Below, piece after piece: positions 47,538-59,059 of a DNA stretch of 64,000 nucleotides. The notes below the pieces were generated by a model. The model did no database searches, was not told where the DNA came from, and was given only the letters and a program-made list of their open reading frames with translations. The first letter of the stretch is position 1. Each line of letters opens with the position of its first letter. The position numbers and the translations under genes are program-made. Source of the DNA: Gymnopus androsaceus JB14 (taxonomy: Eukaryota; Basidiomycota; Agaricomycetes; Agaricales; Omphalotaceae). The stretch lies in NCBI GenBank assembly GCA_009733575.1, contig ML769414.1, positions 129,590 through 193,589 of the forward strand, written 5' to 3'.

Positions 47538-47980
47538 TGTTGAACAGCAAGTGAGACAAATGGTGAAATCACATTACTAACCAAGTGTAAGGCTTGAGGA
47601 GTGGAACAGTTTGTGTGAGAGAGCTTAAGTATTGTCTGAGAGGACAGTAAAGCAGTAGTATGCAGAGCGATAGGGACTACAGGTAAACTACTACAGCTTA
47701 TATACTAAATGTCTGTAAAACTGTACAGTACCCTAAATCTAATAATAGGTACAGTATTGGTAAGTGTCCATACGGACAATGGTCCCTACAATGTGATGTA
47801 TGTATATACATCAGCAGTTGATATCCTAGCTATAATCACATGTACATAAATAGTGAATGACATTAATCAAATGATATCAATACATAGGAATGTGATTTCA
47901 GTGATCGGTAAGCCGATGTTGAATATCACAGTACAAAGTACCTGATCATGTGTCCATAATCGCGAGCATATCTTTCTACA
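47538..47980 (-). repeat. 5' LTR of the Copia element
   Basis: It is 443 bp, the same length as the 3' LTR, with eight substitutions. Five of the eight are transitions at CpG in one of the copies. On the minus strand it would carry the promoter. A clear TATA box was not singled out. Confidence 0.95.
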
Positions 47981-48542
47981 CGCATACATGCAGCTGCGCG
48001 TTGACCTTAGGAGTCGCAGGGTTAAGTAGCTTAGTTACGCATATATGAAGGATCTCACCCTGTCTCAGATTAAGTATATTGTACTACATAACTGATTTTT
48101 TCGGTTTATCAACACAGCAAGGTGTACCAAGCTACTTAAGAATTATCTGATGATCTTTAGAGTCCTGTTGTTTGCATGCATCAACTTAACTCTTCACAAA
48201 AATTCCAATATTGTCCTGCTTCATAGGGTAAATTTTACCTGTATTGTTTATGTACACTCTTGTGGAATTTGTACCTAATAAGCAGTAATAAAAATAAGTA
48301 CTTAGTGTTGCAATATACGAATTCCTAAATTCCCTAACCTGGCTCGCGATGAGCATGTAGATGAGTGTGGTATGCAAGTTGTACAACTGCTGTAACTATT
48401 TTGAATGAGAAGTAGTAAGTATAGCTATTACTGCCATGGCCAGGGTGATGCTAAATATTTGGTGTCACCCAAGCATCACCTGGCGTGACAGAAAGTAATT
48501 GTTACGCTGAGGTTACGCTAAAAGCTATAGGCCTGTTGACGA

Positions 48543-49175
48543 TGACAAAGTCTTCAACTTGTTTTCTTATCTGGTGGACATTTTGGTCATGTTAGCAAAC
48601 ATGGCACCAAAATTCCTGTTTCCCATGTCCTGCGCTATGGACAGTCAGGCAACTGCTCGTAAATCTTGAAGGAGAAAATTGGAAGCTCGATTACGCAAGC
48701 AACATATTAGATAGACTCCATAGTCCGCAATCTCGGCACTATGATTGAGGGCAGGTGGAGGTAGAGGCATAAGAGCAATTGAAGGGAAGAAAGAAAACAA
48801 ACACTCATTCATCATCATATGGTAAGGCAGCCAAATGTATCAGGCAACATTATTCAAAACTAGAAGAGAACTCTGTGTAATGCTTTTTCATAAGGGAAAA
48901 AAGATATATGTTTTTTTTTGCAGACGGAGTCTCTGACATTTCAACGTCCTAGGCTCGTGCCCACCTGCTTCCAGACGTGGATGCAATCAGTGGTCACAAA
49001 TTTGTAACTTAAACTTAGCGAAATTTTCATTTCTCCTCACCATTACCACTGTGTGAATGGCCTGTCCTCCCTCTTCTGATTGTAAAAACATAACTTATGA
49101 AGTACTTATGAGTCTTGCCACTCACAAATATAGCCATTTACTGCCCTTTTAAGTAGATTGAGCTTGCTGCAGCAA
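48543..49175. other. no gene recognised between elements E and D
   Basis: About 630 bp lacking any frame, repeat or motif I can assign. Confidence 0.4.
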
Positions 49176-49237
49176 CTCAGCAGTAGAGGTGGGCACAAAT
49201 ACATTGATACGCTGATTTTTTTGCTAAAGCTGAAACT

Positions 49238-51118
49238 GTACAGGTATCTCACTTAACTTTGTGAATGCATCTTGTTCCAAGTCCTATGCATTGTATGGTG
49301 TAGCAAGCTCGGTGGATAGCGAATTGATGAGCAAGGCTATTCTGAGCCCACATATAATTATTACTAGGCTAGACAATCAAAAGACGTACCCAAGGGATTG
49401 AAGTTTCCGAGGCAGCACTTGGTGCAGCCCAACAAGTTGGTTATATGAAATCTACAATGTTACTCTGCCAAGATGAAAACTCTTGACCAGATGAAAGCTT
49501 GCCTAGGCAATCTCATCGCGGAATGTCCAGTAACTCCGGCCCGGAGCTGCTGCAATGAAGGGAAACACTCCCACGATGTCATGAGTCTCTTGACCAAGAT
49601 GATAAAAGCAACATGGATGACAGAATCATCTAGGCAAGCTAAAACTCTCCAAGACCAAATATTGTACTAGCTGGATGCCCGAGGCTCCGTTAGGACTCTG
49701 AGGCAAGTGTAATTGATGGTGTGTTTTTGGGTTGCACATTGCTAGAGGGTGCCAAGGTATAACTATCACGGCATCACCAATGCGGCCACCTGATCAACCT
49801 CATCACAATCACTCTTAGAGCAAGGAATGACTAGGAATAATTCCTGTCTGAGCTTCAGTGTTGTTCCGAGATCCATGTGCTACAAGGCATCTAGGCTTGA
49901 GTCCACACAGAACTAGGCATAATGTCTAGCTCGCTATTGGCAAGGCAAAGATGGATATACTTCCGAGGGCTGTTCATGGAATGTTTCAAACACCATAGAA
50001 CTTCACTGAGTCATAAATTTGGAGGACCTGCACAGTTTCCGAGGCAAAAGAAAGTGACTCAAGTTCATCTAGGACCAAATTCCAAGCATTGCCATTCCGA
50101 GTTATGGATTTCCCAAGATTAGGTGTGCCGAGATGATTTATTGAGGAAGATTATTTATTATTTTACATTTATGGACATGTCTTGATCTCTTTCATATTAT
50201 TTCTTTGTTTTAGTATTTTTCCGAGATGTACCAGTATAAGGGTAGCTACATTCTACATGGCAATAGAAGTTAGACTTGATACCTGAAACACAGTTCTATC
50301 TTAGGACCTGTAGTGATTTGTACACACTCAGGCATGTCTGCATTGTCCTCTGCAACCTTTGAAACGGGTGGCCTTCTTGTAACCTCGATAATACTGAGGC
50401 TGTTCATTCTACTTCCCGGCTATTAAGTCAAGCATTCCTGGTTTTCATCTTGAAGAGAGGTCACATCAGTCTTAGGATTGCAGGTGGAGCCTAACGTGCA
50501 CACCTTGACGAGCCCGTTGTTGATTAGTAAGGTCTTGGACCCAAGTGCCAGCTTGGTCTAGTTTTAGGGAGGAAGCTTCTCGGAGTGTTACCTAGCTTTA
50601 CCAACAGATTCTACCCCTTGCCTGCTCTTCACTGAGTGTGTTAAAAATGCCTACTCAAGTGACTTGTGCGGTGGTTGTATAAGCTTGTTAGGTAACTCAC
50701 GGGAATCCCTGAGAGTTGGAGTATCATTGCACGGCAACGTAAAGGCTCCCGAGATATGCAAAGTTGTTTGTTGAGCCGGCGTACTTGACCCGGGCATTGG
50801 TATTTCACCGCAGATACACAAAGTTGTTTGTTGAGTCAGCATACTTGACCTGGGCTTTGGTGTTTGCTTTCCCCCTTGATTAGTTCAGCGCATCACTGTA
50901 CGTTAGTTGGCTTTTCAAAACCTTCCTCCAAATATAAACCTTGTTCATCTTGCACTGTCTGTGCCAGATGTCAAGTGCTTTTCTCTTTGAATCAATTAGT
51001 AGTCAAGGGAACCTTCGACAACCTCCTTCCTTGCATTAAATTAAACCTTTTGGATTGTATCTGATTGGGGTGATTGTTGTTTGGTTGGTTTTCATACCCA
51101 GCACAGATCTAACTCATG
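49238..51118 (-). repeat. non-coding repeat R, copy 2
   Basis: Reverse complement of copy 1 (16440-22620 minus its insertions). It keeps the pre-insertion target of element A at 50882-50889 and has no hAT element at the position where copy 1 has element C. A local direct duplication of about 70 bp (CAAAGTTGTTTGTTGAG at 50759 and 50818) is specific to this copy. No coding sequence. Confidence 0.75.
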
Positions 51119-51360
51119 AACATACTAGTATATACTTGAATATTTGTATAGGCATGCATTCATGAATAGATATTCATGAATAATGAGTATTTTAGGACAA
51201 ATCCTCAAGTATACTTGTGATTAATTAACAAGATTACAAATAAAGTAAATATAGGCTCGAACATGTAAGTAATAATCTTGAAGTACTACATTAGTGTTTA
51301 TGATTTTTATAAATATAGTCTGTATACATTTCCAAGTACTATTACATGATACAAAATCAT

Positions 51361-51449
51361 GGCAGCACTGAGAATTGAACTCTGCTGGTCAGCTATCACA
51401 GGAAGGCCTGACCTTAATCCAGAGTTGGCACCCATAACCACTAAGCCAC
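51361..51449 (-). repeat. tRNA-like segment in element D
   Basis: Minus-strand TGGCTTAGTGG and GTTCAATTC correspond to the polymerase III A and B boxes, as in element C. The sequence between them (CTGGATTAAGGTCAGGCC) is also conserved, although the surrounding element has diverged. Confidence 0.55.
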
Positions 51450-51775
51450 ACAGATTTTATCACAGTTACATGTGATAACATCATATTCCTATTCAAACAT
51501 AGCTGAATTAAGTTATATATTGAATGTTTTGCTGCAGTAATGAAGACCTCACATGCTCATGCTAACAAGCATGTGAGATTGGTGAATATTTGCGAATATT
51601 CATGAGTAAAGTACCACAAATATTCATGACATCAAATTGGCTATTTATACTCAAGTAAGTACTTGTGTAATGAATATATTTGTCACTCGTGACTAATTAT
51701 TCACGAGTAACAAATGGCTAAATACTCATGAATACTCATGAATATTTGCTATTCATGCCCATCTCTATTCAGCAG

Positions 51776-54084
51776 CAACCTTGTACCAGTGTCCAGGTAA
51801 TATTAAGCCCAAATTTGGGATTTAAATGCTTCCTTCTGTATCTCTGGATCATGGTAAGCTCATAGAGATAAGTCCAAGGTAATTAAGTGCTTTCCCATCT
51901 GATCATTGACAATTTATTGGTGCTGAAGAGCACAATATTCACTCCCATTCAATGTCAAGGTAAGGAAGGATTGTTCCAATCTTGATATAACCTTTCTATA
52001 CTCTGGTAAGTCTATTTTTCTTATTTTAAGCCTGCTCCAACCTGATCTGACTTCATTATGCTGAATTTTCAGTGATTTTTGCATCAATATTTGGTCTTTC
52101 TTGCTCTAAAGCTCTCTTATTTGGGATAAGATGCTAATTTTGGCTATAGAATACCTAAAATATCATCTGGACACACTCCGAGATGTGCTTGGGCAAAACT
52201 TACATCAACATTGCTGGATTTTAAGTCATTTTGGGCAATATCTCATCCCATGCATGTATTTTTCATCTTATACCTCTACAATATGGATATTCTAATGCTA
52301 TGAGATGATAAAAGTCCATCTAGAATAATTTTATAAGGGTCATGGTGGTAACAAGCTGTGGGTCCATTGGTTCAAGTAGTGCAGAGAAATCCACACTAAG
52401 CGACTGGAACACAGAGGGTTTGGCTATCAATTTAAATAGCGAGGGTGCATTGTCAAAGATTCCAAAGATTCCACAAAGAAAATACTCTCTGTCTCTCAAA
52501 AGCAACTGGTGTTTCTCGAAGTGATGCTGGTAGACAATTGAAGGATAGGATCTTCTTTTCTAATCAATCTATACAGATTTGGAGCAATGATAGGGGCAAC
52601 AATATAACAATGACAACAAAAAGAACCACCAACAATATGGCTTGGTTCAACAAAGTGATTCCAAAAGTAGGGCAAAACCACTCAGGACAGCAGACAGTTT
52701 GCTTCCTGTACACCTGGGCTCACTTGCAACAGATGGTCATTTCTTGGTGGTCACACTAGACTGCTCGAAACTAAACAACAATTTGACTTGGTTTACTCTA
52801 ACGCTGGGTGCAATAAACAACTCTCTTCTGTACCACATGAAGTATTACTTTGGTTCACAAGGGAGTGGTATCTTTCCTATGTCAACGAGGATTGACACTA
52901 GCAATAAATGAGGCCCAAAGGTAACTTGTTTTGCAAAGAAAATATAGCTAGGCTTTTATTATAATAAAGTGCTTTGAGAATCAGGAGAAATGGTACAACT
53001 TGTTTCAGAAAAGGAGAAATTATAATAAAATAGTTCATATATGTGTATCTGTGTGACCCTATCCTCTGTCCTCATAGCTTCCCAACCATATCCATATCTC
53101 TATATCCCTGGAGTGTATTCATGCGGGAAAACACCAACTAATGTACAGTGTTATTCTCCTAGCTCAAATCTCTGTCTATTACACATCATTTCTTCCATCT
53201 CTCGGCAGACACATATGCCTTCCAAACCTGGTACACATCACCTCGAGGGCCTACGTATGCTCTCTTGGCTTTGTCAGTTCTTGTTCTCTGGTTTTGTTCT
53301 TTTTGGCATACACTGTTATCCGTTTGTTCAGCGCCAAACAAATTGTTAGCGCTTCCTTGGTATCAAGCCTTGAGGGAAACCTTGGTTATCATAACAATCT
53401 CGACATCAGCCCACTTGAATTGGTTCTGTCCCATTTCACGAAGTCCATATCCTTTCCACAGATCCCTGAGTTACTTGTCTTCAGAGTGTATCCTTTTGAG
53501 TGCAAGTCTATGTGGGCAATGTGCCTCTTTTCCATGAGTGCTGGCATTTACATACCAGTGAGACTCTCTGCTACTGGACTACAGTTTCCTACAAACTACT
53601 TAGAGCTGATATCCAATTTGATACCATGGCTCTGTTGGTCTGAGTACTTCCACACTTATCAGACTCATTACAGCTACCAGCTTGGGCTCACTATAGCTCT
53701 CCTATACCATCTCTAGAAGTGAACTTGTTAAGAATCGTGTTCCCAAGGTCTTGCTGAAAAATTGGTGTATTAGCGGGGGACAAAGTTCCACACCAAAAAC
53801 TCAGAATTCTTGAAGTGAAATTTTGCTAAGTTAAAGTCACAAATTTGTGACTCTATTAGTGACTGCAAGTGATTCCCAGTCCTTTGGGAGCCAACTGAGC
53901 TGTCAAAGGGCATTTCAAATTTATTTGAAATAGGTGGCAACCAAACGGAACTGGCACCGCAAGTCTATCAATGTCCAAGCAGGATTGAATTTGTTTGCAG
54001 ATGTATAGAATATTTACAATACAGAAAAATTTTAAGCAACTGACAAATCAAAAGTCTACAGCAAGTAAGTAACTTTGTTAGCCC
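51776..54084. other. repeat-like, no gene recognised
   Basis: No supported gene. The longest frame, 53141-53716, has no family motif. The end of this block (CAGCTTGGGCTCACTATAGC at 53680) resembles the end of R copy 1 (CAGCTCGGGCTCACTATAG near 22598), hinting at a third, highly diverged R fragment. Confidence 0.35.
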
Positions 54085-54274
54085 TTCAATGCTACACTGG
54101 CCTCTGAACTTATATTTTTCGGTGCTTATAAGATAAAATTTGTGGCTGGCAAAGCCAGCCACTATAAATTGAACTGAGTTCAGGTTTGTAACACTGCCTG
54201 CGGCTGAACCATGAACTTAATGGGCTCAAACTGTAATGCATAACATTGGTGAACTTAAATTCAAAACTATACAG
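54085..54274 (-). mobile_element. truncated second copy of the 237-bp MITE
   Basis: Inverted relative to 14726-14962. It keeps the end CTGTATAGTTTTGAATTTAA (reverse complement), flanked by TA at 54275, and the TATAGTGGCTGGCTTTGCCA interior. Similarity stops near 54085, so the other end is missing. Confidence 0.75.
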
Positions 54275-54289
54275 TATTGCACTTAGAAA

Positions 54290-55290
54290 TGATCATTTTG
54301 GCTGACACTGATGCGTATTTTCTGTGACTTCAACAAGGGCTCAGCAGAGGCATAGGTTTCACATCAGGAAAAGCCCCCCTTGGCTTAGGCTAGTCTAGAC
54401 AGTGTAAGGTAACCTGAATCATTCAAGTTGACAAAGCACCTTGAGTAGCTTGTTGGAATTTACAGAAAATCTATTTTAGCCCACATTACAACATACTTAT
54501 GAATTTATGATATCACAGGAGATATTTGCGCATACACTCACAGTATTCATGCATATACTCACAGTAGCCACTTTACTGTATGCATAGTAGCCACAGATAT
54601 TCACATAGTACCCACTTTCCTGTTATATGCACTATGACATAGTCATTCTTACAGGTATAAATACAGTATGTAGTTACTCATGTACCTTACCTGTTTGCCT
54701 CAGGGCCCAGTCGAGGTCGAACGGCTACACAATCATTAAACTCCATTTCTTATTTCTAACATAGCTTGGGCTAAGGTCCAGAAAAATTTTATACCCAGGT
54801 TGACTTCAAGTTGAACCAAGATACCAGTAGGTTGCCTCAAGTCACACCCAAGCCTGTAAAGTTATCTTGAGTAGCTTTTCAGAGTGGCTTTGTTTGACTT
54901 CAGGCTAACTTCAAGGAGACTTAATCATACCTATGCAGGACTAGGTTGTGTATGTAGTGTGTCTCCAAGGTAAATAAAATTTGCTCAGAGGCACTTCAAG
55001 TTGGCTCAAGTTAGCTTTGAGTCATCTTATATAAACTCAAATCTTCCAGAAGGTAGCTCTTACTACTTCAAGGTTAGTTTGTGTCAATTCAAAGTGGGTT
55101 CATTTACTTGAAGTTGCTTGTCAGCAACCAATTTCTGTAAGTAGACACCATTGTCTACAGTAGATAATTGTGCAAAATTGATTATATTGCTGATCAGGAA
55201 TGCTACTACCTACACCTAAAAGTAAATATGATAATCAAAATTAAGTGTGATTAAAGAGAACATTACAGATAATGTTATGGACAATATATG
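54290..55290. other. no gene recognised
   Basis: AT-rich sequence with short scattered repeats, including AGTAGCCAC near 54560 and a family of TCAAGTT/AACTTGA-type words at 54800-55100. No coding evidence. Confidence 0.4.
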
Positions 55291-55296
55291 AAAGTA

Positions 55297-55960
55297 TGAC
55301 TATGCAGCAGCAGAAGCAACAGAACTAGCAGTGGGAATACCAGTGGCAGTGGCAGCAGAAGGAATACCAGTTGGCTGAGATGCAGTTTCTTGACCACCTG
55401 CCTGGATACCATCCTCTGCTGCCTTTTCAGCAATTGAGGGACTGGGTGAAACTTGATAATTCCATGGTATTGAATAACATTGAGTGCAGGCTGAGTGTTT
55501 GTAAGTCCTCATTGTTTGTCCTGGTTGGCCTGCAGGAAGACATTGTCAATATGGCTGTACTCTTCTGGTGGGTATAAAATGTCAGTAGATCTCAAGATTT
55601 GAGAAACAGAAGCAGGCAAAGAGAATTTCGTCCCATTGAAAGACATGGGTTTGGCATATGCTTTCAGCCAGGGATTCGTCATGGATGTCCAATTTTCAGT
55701 CATTGCAGACTGGACGATGTTCGGAGAAGTCAAAGCAACAGGAATCGTGGAGAGTCCTTCCAGGGAAATGGAAACAACACCCGAATTGTACGTCTCCCAA
55801 CTACACTTCACCAAACCAGATTGTTCTGGTCAACATTCATACTCGTAGACTGTTATGGCGGGGCTTCCATCAGCGTTTAGTTCAACGAGGGAGTGAGAAA
55901 GATGGCGATATGGGAGACGATGATCAGAGGAAAAGGAACGAATATGAGCAAAATGAGGAT
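55297..55960 (-). pseudogene. remnant of an unrecognised gene
   Basis: On the minus strand a protein-like run from about 55960 (HLSHSLVELNADGSPAITVY) continues after a single TGA at about 55833, through CSWETYNSGVVSISLEGLST and WTSMTNPWLKAYAKPMSFNG, to YSHIDNVFLQANQDKQ. It breaks at a TGA at 55509 and appears to continue in another frame (QTLSLHSMLFNTMELSSF), with an Ala/Ser-rich tail ending near 55300. I do not recognise the family. It lies downstream of, and in the same orientation as, the PFF1 remnant, but I see no sequence link to it. Confidence 0.4.
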
Positions 55961-56123
55961 CCAAAGCGCGTAAGGCTATGGATTTTCGTTGGGGTCAATA
56001 CCAGCCTTTGATTTATTGACGAACCGCAGATGTTTACGACCACCGAGAGGAGTACGTTCGTTCGCCTCTGTCTCATCGTCGTCTGTAGGCTGAGCCTCAT
56101 CGGGAACTTGAGTTATCTCCGAT

Positions 56124-56879
56124 TTAGCCGTCTCTGCGACGCCGAAACAAAACGGCTACCCCGCAGATCAGTGTTGAGAGCCATAAGAGGCCGTTCCAGG
56201 TGCCGACCATGTACGAGATTCCACCTAAGCCAAACTGCGTGATGCCCACGGTAGATACCAGGAGCAAGAGCCACGAGACAACGTAGCTGCACAAAAGCGA
56301 TGTGCGGAAAGATGTCCATGCAGGAACATTGGTGGTGGTAGGAGTTCGAGATGGTATCTCGACTTTAGCAGTAGCGAAATGAGGGGGTGACAGTACAAAG
56401 GATGGAACAAGGACTGCGAGGGTAAAGCAAGATTGGAGGGGTGTGGTAAGTTTACCGTAGGCCACCTGTAAATGTCCGAAAGTGAGTATCAGCATCAACG
56501 CGAAGACGAAGGCATTCAAATTCACAAACCCTACTACCAGTCCAACTTGAGCTCCGATAGTCAGGATCAAAGCAATCCAAAACCGTCCGTATTTCCATAG
56601 CATATGAGAACTCGCGTGTTCTTTCTGTGCTCATTGGCATGCGAGTGGTATGGGTGCGATCTTGCAGCAATGTCACGCAGGTCCTCGTAAGCTTCTGTGA
56701 CATTCAGCCCTCCGTACCGTGACTGGAGTAGATGGAGATGGTACTGGGGCAATTTGATCAGTGATAAGCGTTGACATTGCCACAGCAATGTAGACAATGA
56801 CTAGGAGAGTCGTTACAGGGACTGTAAGAAAGCCCGTGGTACGAGCAAACGCGAGACGAAGACTTCCGACGAATGCCAT
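56124..56879 (-). pseudogene. vacuolar membrane protease PFF1 remnant lacking the M28 peptidase domain
   Basis: The N-terminus (MAFVGSLRLAFARTTGF, first membrane helix TTLLVIVYIAVAMSTLI, then GLNVTEAYEDLRDIAARSHP and YHSHANE) is characteristic of the fungal vacuolar membrane protease PFF1, an M28-family zinc peptidase with a multi-helix C-terminal region. Within about 30 bp of SHANE the sequence jumps to KYGRFWIALILTIGAQVGLV, part of the C-terminal membrane domain. It continues through further helices (LCSYVVSWLLLLVSTVGI) to FRRRRDG and a stop at 56124. The zinc-binding peptidase domain is therefore absent. Two frame changes (near 56750 and at the 56600 junction) also break the reading. The lumenal C-terminal domain is not found downstream. 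It is a deletion derivative, not functional. Confidence 0.75.
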
Positions 56880-56991
56880 AGCGCTACACCTATATGAAGG
56901 ATTATCAAGAATAAGAGCGGGAATACACCTTTCAGTACAGGCAACGCGATGAGGGTAAAAAAACAAGACTAGACGTGACGTCTATTGAAGC

Positions 56992-57585
56992 AGGACCCCT
57001 GATAATACCGCTTGAGCTCTGATCCCGAAAGGCCGGATTTTGGCCAAATTTAGAGGCAATCTATCATGCCAAAGGCCGAATTTCGGCCCTTTTTGGATGG
57101 TAGGTCTAGTGTAAAGAAAGGCTGAAAAAGACCGATCGGAGACCAGGTTTGATCCAAAAGGGCCGAATTTTACGAATTTTGGGCTGAATTCTTGGATTTT
57201 ACATCACACATAATGATCTTTGAAGATCCTTGAAGTTCAAAACGCCGTTCAGACAGTTCTCGCATATCAATTCCGTCGTGGAGCGTCAGGGAGATGTTGA
57301 GGTAGAGGACTTATTGCCAGCAACTAAGTGTTCCCATATTTGAATGTCTGTGAGTATCTACTTAGAATTGCAGAAATTATAGTCCAAAATAGGCCAAAAT
57401 GGGCTGAAACACTCAAACAGCGGAGAACTAACTTATGAGATGTATGATGCCCAAAAGGGCCGAAAATGGAATTTTTCAGAGCAGGTATGGTGCAAAAGGC
57501 CGGATTTTCCCCAAATCGGGCCATGAAAAAGGGCCGAATTCCGACCATTCGGGATCAGAGCTCCAGCGGTATTATCAGGGGTCCT
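56992..57585. mobile_element. 594-bp TIR element with 8-bp duplication
   Basis: The ends are long inverted repeats: AGGACCCCTGATAATACCGC on both sides (right in reverse complement), with about 50 bp matching at a few differences. The flanks ATTGAAGC (56984-56991 and 57586-57593) are a perfect 8-bp duplication; the preceding T also matches, so 9 bp is possible. The interior is full of GGCCGAAATTCGGCC-type short palindromes. Non-coding. The ends start AGG like element E, but the inner sequence differs. It sits about 110 bp upstream of the PFF1 remnant start. Confidence 0.9.
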
Positions 57586-57593
57586 ATTGAAGC

Positions 57594-58509
57594 GCCCTTG
57601 TTGTCAGCGGCGCATCACGCAAAGCTGTTCATCTTGGATTCTCCCCTTACTCTAGCCTCAGAGATTTACAATCCAAACAAGCCAAATACTAGTAGAAGAG
57701 AAATCTCCACCTCGAAGATCTTAAGACTTGTCGGTTTTCGAAAACTAGAAACGGCTAGGCTATTTTCGAAAGTTATACCGTGGCCTGACGGAGGAACTCC
57801 TCCATAAATGGAAGAGACAAGAGGACAAAGCTGTTATGATGAGGTATCTTCAGCTACGACTGTGACTAGAGAAGAGAACGAGGAGCAGAGCTTCACATCT
57901 CAACTTCAATCGTGCGTTTCGAGCTCTCCCGCTTAGTTTAACCACCAGCGAGAATCTTTGCTGATTCCTGAATCGGCGTGGACTGAATCTCTTATCCTCA
58001 TTTCATCGACGCTCCTTCTGGTACATTCTCATGATAGCATCGAAAACTCCGGAGTGAGAAGCCACGCTTGTCGTACATTATCCTATCGATTTTCTTCAAC
58101 GGGAAGACACTTTTAGGAGGCAACTCGGAGTCGAAGGATGGCTGGGCGTAGTCGGATATGAAAGCAGGCGGACGGAAAGGAGAGAATGTTGAATTTGCCC
58201 ATGTCCGGTCTCTGAGTGTGTACTAAGTTGGTCACTTTTACATGTGTTCCTGGAGGACACATTCACATTCTGAGGCTCACCTCACATTCCGGAGCTCACC
58301 TCACATCCCAGACTTCACTTCCCAAGAACAGCTTCACGCCTGGGATCCGACCGCTCGGGCGTTTTAGTCCTCAGGCTACAACTTCACCATCTCCTGTCGA
58401 GAATATGTTCGATTCCTTGTCTACGACACCTGCTCGAAGTCGCAGTGAAATCGTTGGGTTGACTCGCGAATCTGTAACCAAGCTCATAAATTACCAGTTT
58501 TCCGCTGTC

Positions 58510-58513
<4 letters not shown>
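57594..58513. other. no gene recognised
   Basis: No frame here has recognisable protein motifs or intron borders that I could join into a gene. Confidence 0.35.

Positions 58514-58555
<42 letters not shown>
58514..58555. repeat. (TC)n microsatellite
   Basis: About 20 uninterrupted CT dinucleotides. They create spurious Ser-Leu and Arg-Glu repeat frames on the two strands. Confidence 0.97.
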
Positions 58556-58558
<3 letters not shown>

Positions 58559-58958
58559 CTTCGACCGCCTACATCCTCTTTTTTGAGAAGGGATGGTTCG
58601 GATCGAGCGACAAGGTCGTTTTGCTTCGTCAAGGATTTAAAGCCAGCGCGTATAGAATGCCTTCTACTTGTGTTCCTGCCTTTCTTCTGGCTGGGCTTTC
58701 AATACTCCGTCACTGCTAAAGAAACTATAGATCTTTATTTCAATTCGTTTACAAGCCAGTACTGACCATGCTGACCATGCAATGCTTGCGTGTATAACTA
58801 CAAGTCTGTAGAGACATAGTCCTGATAATTTTGATATCGTTTAGTAAGGTTTCTCTCGCTGGGTCAGAGCTGGAGCTTTCCTTGACACTATGCGGCAGCA
58901 GAACTGGCCGTACGAGCAAAAAAAATTTTAAAAAGAACCATCAATGTTGAAAAGTCAA

Positions 58959-59059
58959 TGCCCACTGGCAGGTTTGAACTGCCGACCCTTGCAAATGTGC
59001 GCAGGTGTTTGATCACGTCATCCCATAAGTACAATGCTCTACCACTGAGCTAAGCGGGC
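58959..59059 (-). tRNA. tRNA-Ile (anticodon UAU) with a 29-nt intron
   Basis: On the minus strand the acceptor GCCCGCT pairs with AGTGGGC (one G-U). The D arm is GCTCAGTGGTAGAGC. The anticodon stem TTGTA pairs with TGCAA, and the T arm is GGCAG-TTCAAAC-CTGCC. The anticodon loop reads C-T-TAT-G, then a 29-nt intron (plus 58995-59023) at the canonical position after base 37. TAT decodes AUA isoleucine; an intron in this isoacceptor is usual in fungi. The terminal CCA is not encoded, as expected for a nuclear gene. The A box TAGCTCAGTGG and B box AGTTCAAACCT are intact. Confidence 0.93.

Larger units (their letters stand above)
37871..47980 (-). mobile_element. full-length Ty1/Copia element with 443-bp LTRs, TSD CGCAT
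   Basis: Both LTRs are 443 bp, start TGTTGAACAG and end TTCAACA or TTCTACA. The 5-bp duplication CGCAT is perfect (37866-37870 and 47981-47985). I count eight differences between LTRs (about 98.2% identity), so insertion was recent relative to other elements here. On the minus strand the order is LTR, primer-binding site, gag, protease, integrase, reverse transcriptase, RNase H, polypurine tract, LTR. The internal region between the primer site and gag was later split by foldback element B. The coding region has two frameshifts and two stops, so it is inactive. Confidence 0.97.
33470..48534. mobile_element. element E: TIR-bounded unit carrying a DUF6698 gene (4.95 kb without nested insertions)
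   Basis: The ends are inverted: left AGGGCATAGCACTTTTAGCG and right (reverse complement) AGGCCTATAGCTTTTAGCG, both continuing TAACCT. The flanks ATTGACGA (33462-33469) and GTTGACGA (48535-48542) agree at 7 of 8 positions. Next to both ends, and internally, the motif TAGCGTAACC or TAGCATCACCC recurs, as expected for subterminal transposase-binding repeats. The only gene is the DUF6698 gene at 34594. A Copia element (37871-47980) has been inserted, and foldback B inside that. No transposase is visible, so E is non-autonomous or a gene-capturing element. The inference rests on matched ends and flanks and deserves checking against other copies. Confidence 0.6.
49184..51767. mobile_element. hAT-like element D containing repeat R copy 2
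   Basis: Ends TAGAGGTGGGCACAAATAC and, in reverse complement, TAGAGATGGGCATGAATAG are hAT-type inverted repeats related to element C. The flanks CTCAGCAG (49176-49183) and TTCAGCAG (51768-51775) agree at 7 of 8. Only about 50 bp of the left part and about 650 bp of the right part belong to the hAT unit; between them lies the 1.9-kb copy of R. The right part shares the tRNA-like segment and ATTCATGAATA-rich termini with element C. Confidence 0.7.

Noticed and set aside
55599..56011. Overlapping plus-strand frames at 55.6-56.0 kb
   Set aside because: The minus-strand reading is more protein-like, and the plus frames show no motif or splice structure.
58384..58632. Arg-Glu repeat ORF near the CT tract
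   Set aside because: It is created by the (TC)n microsatellite.
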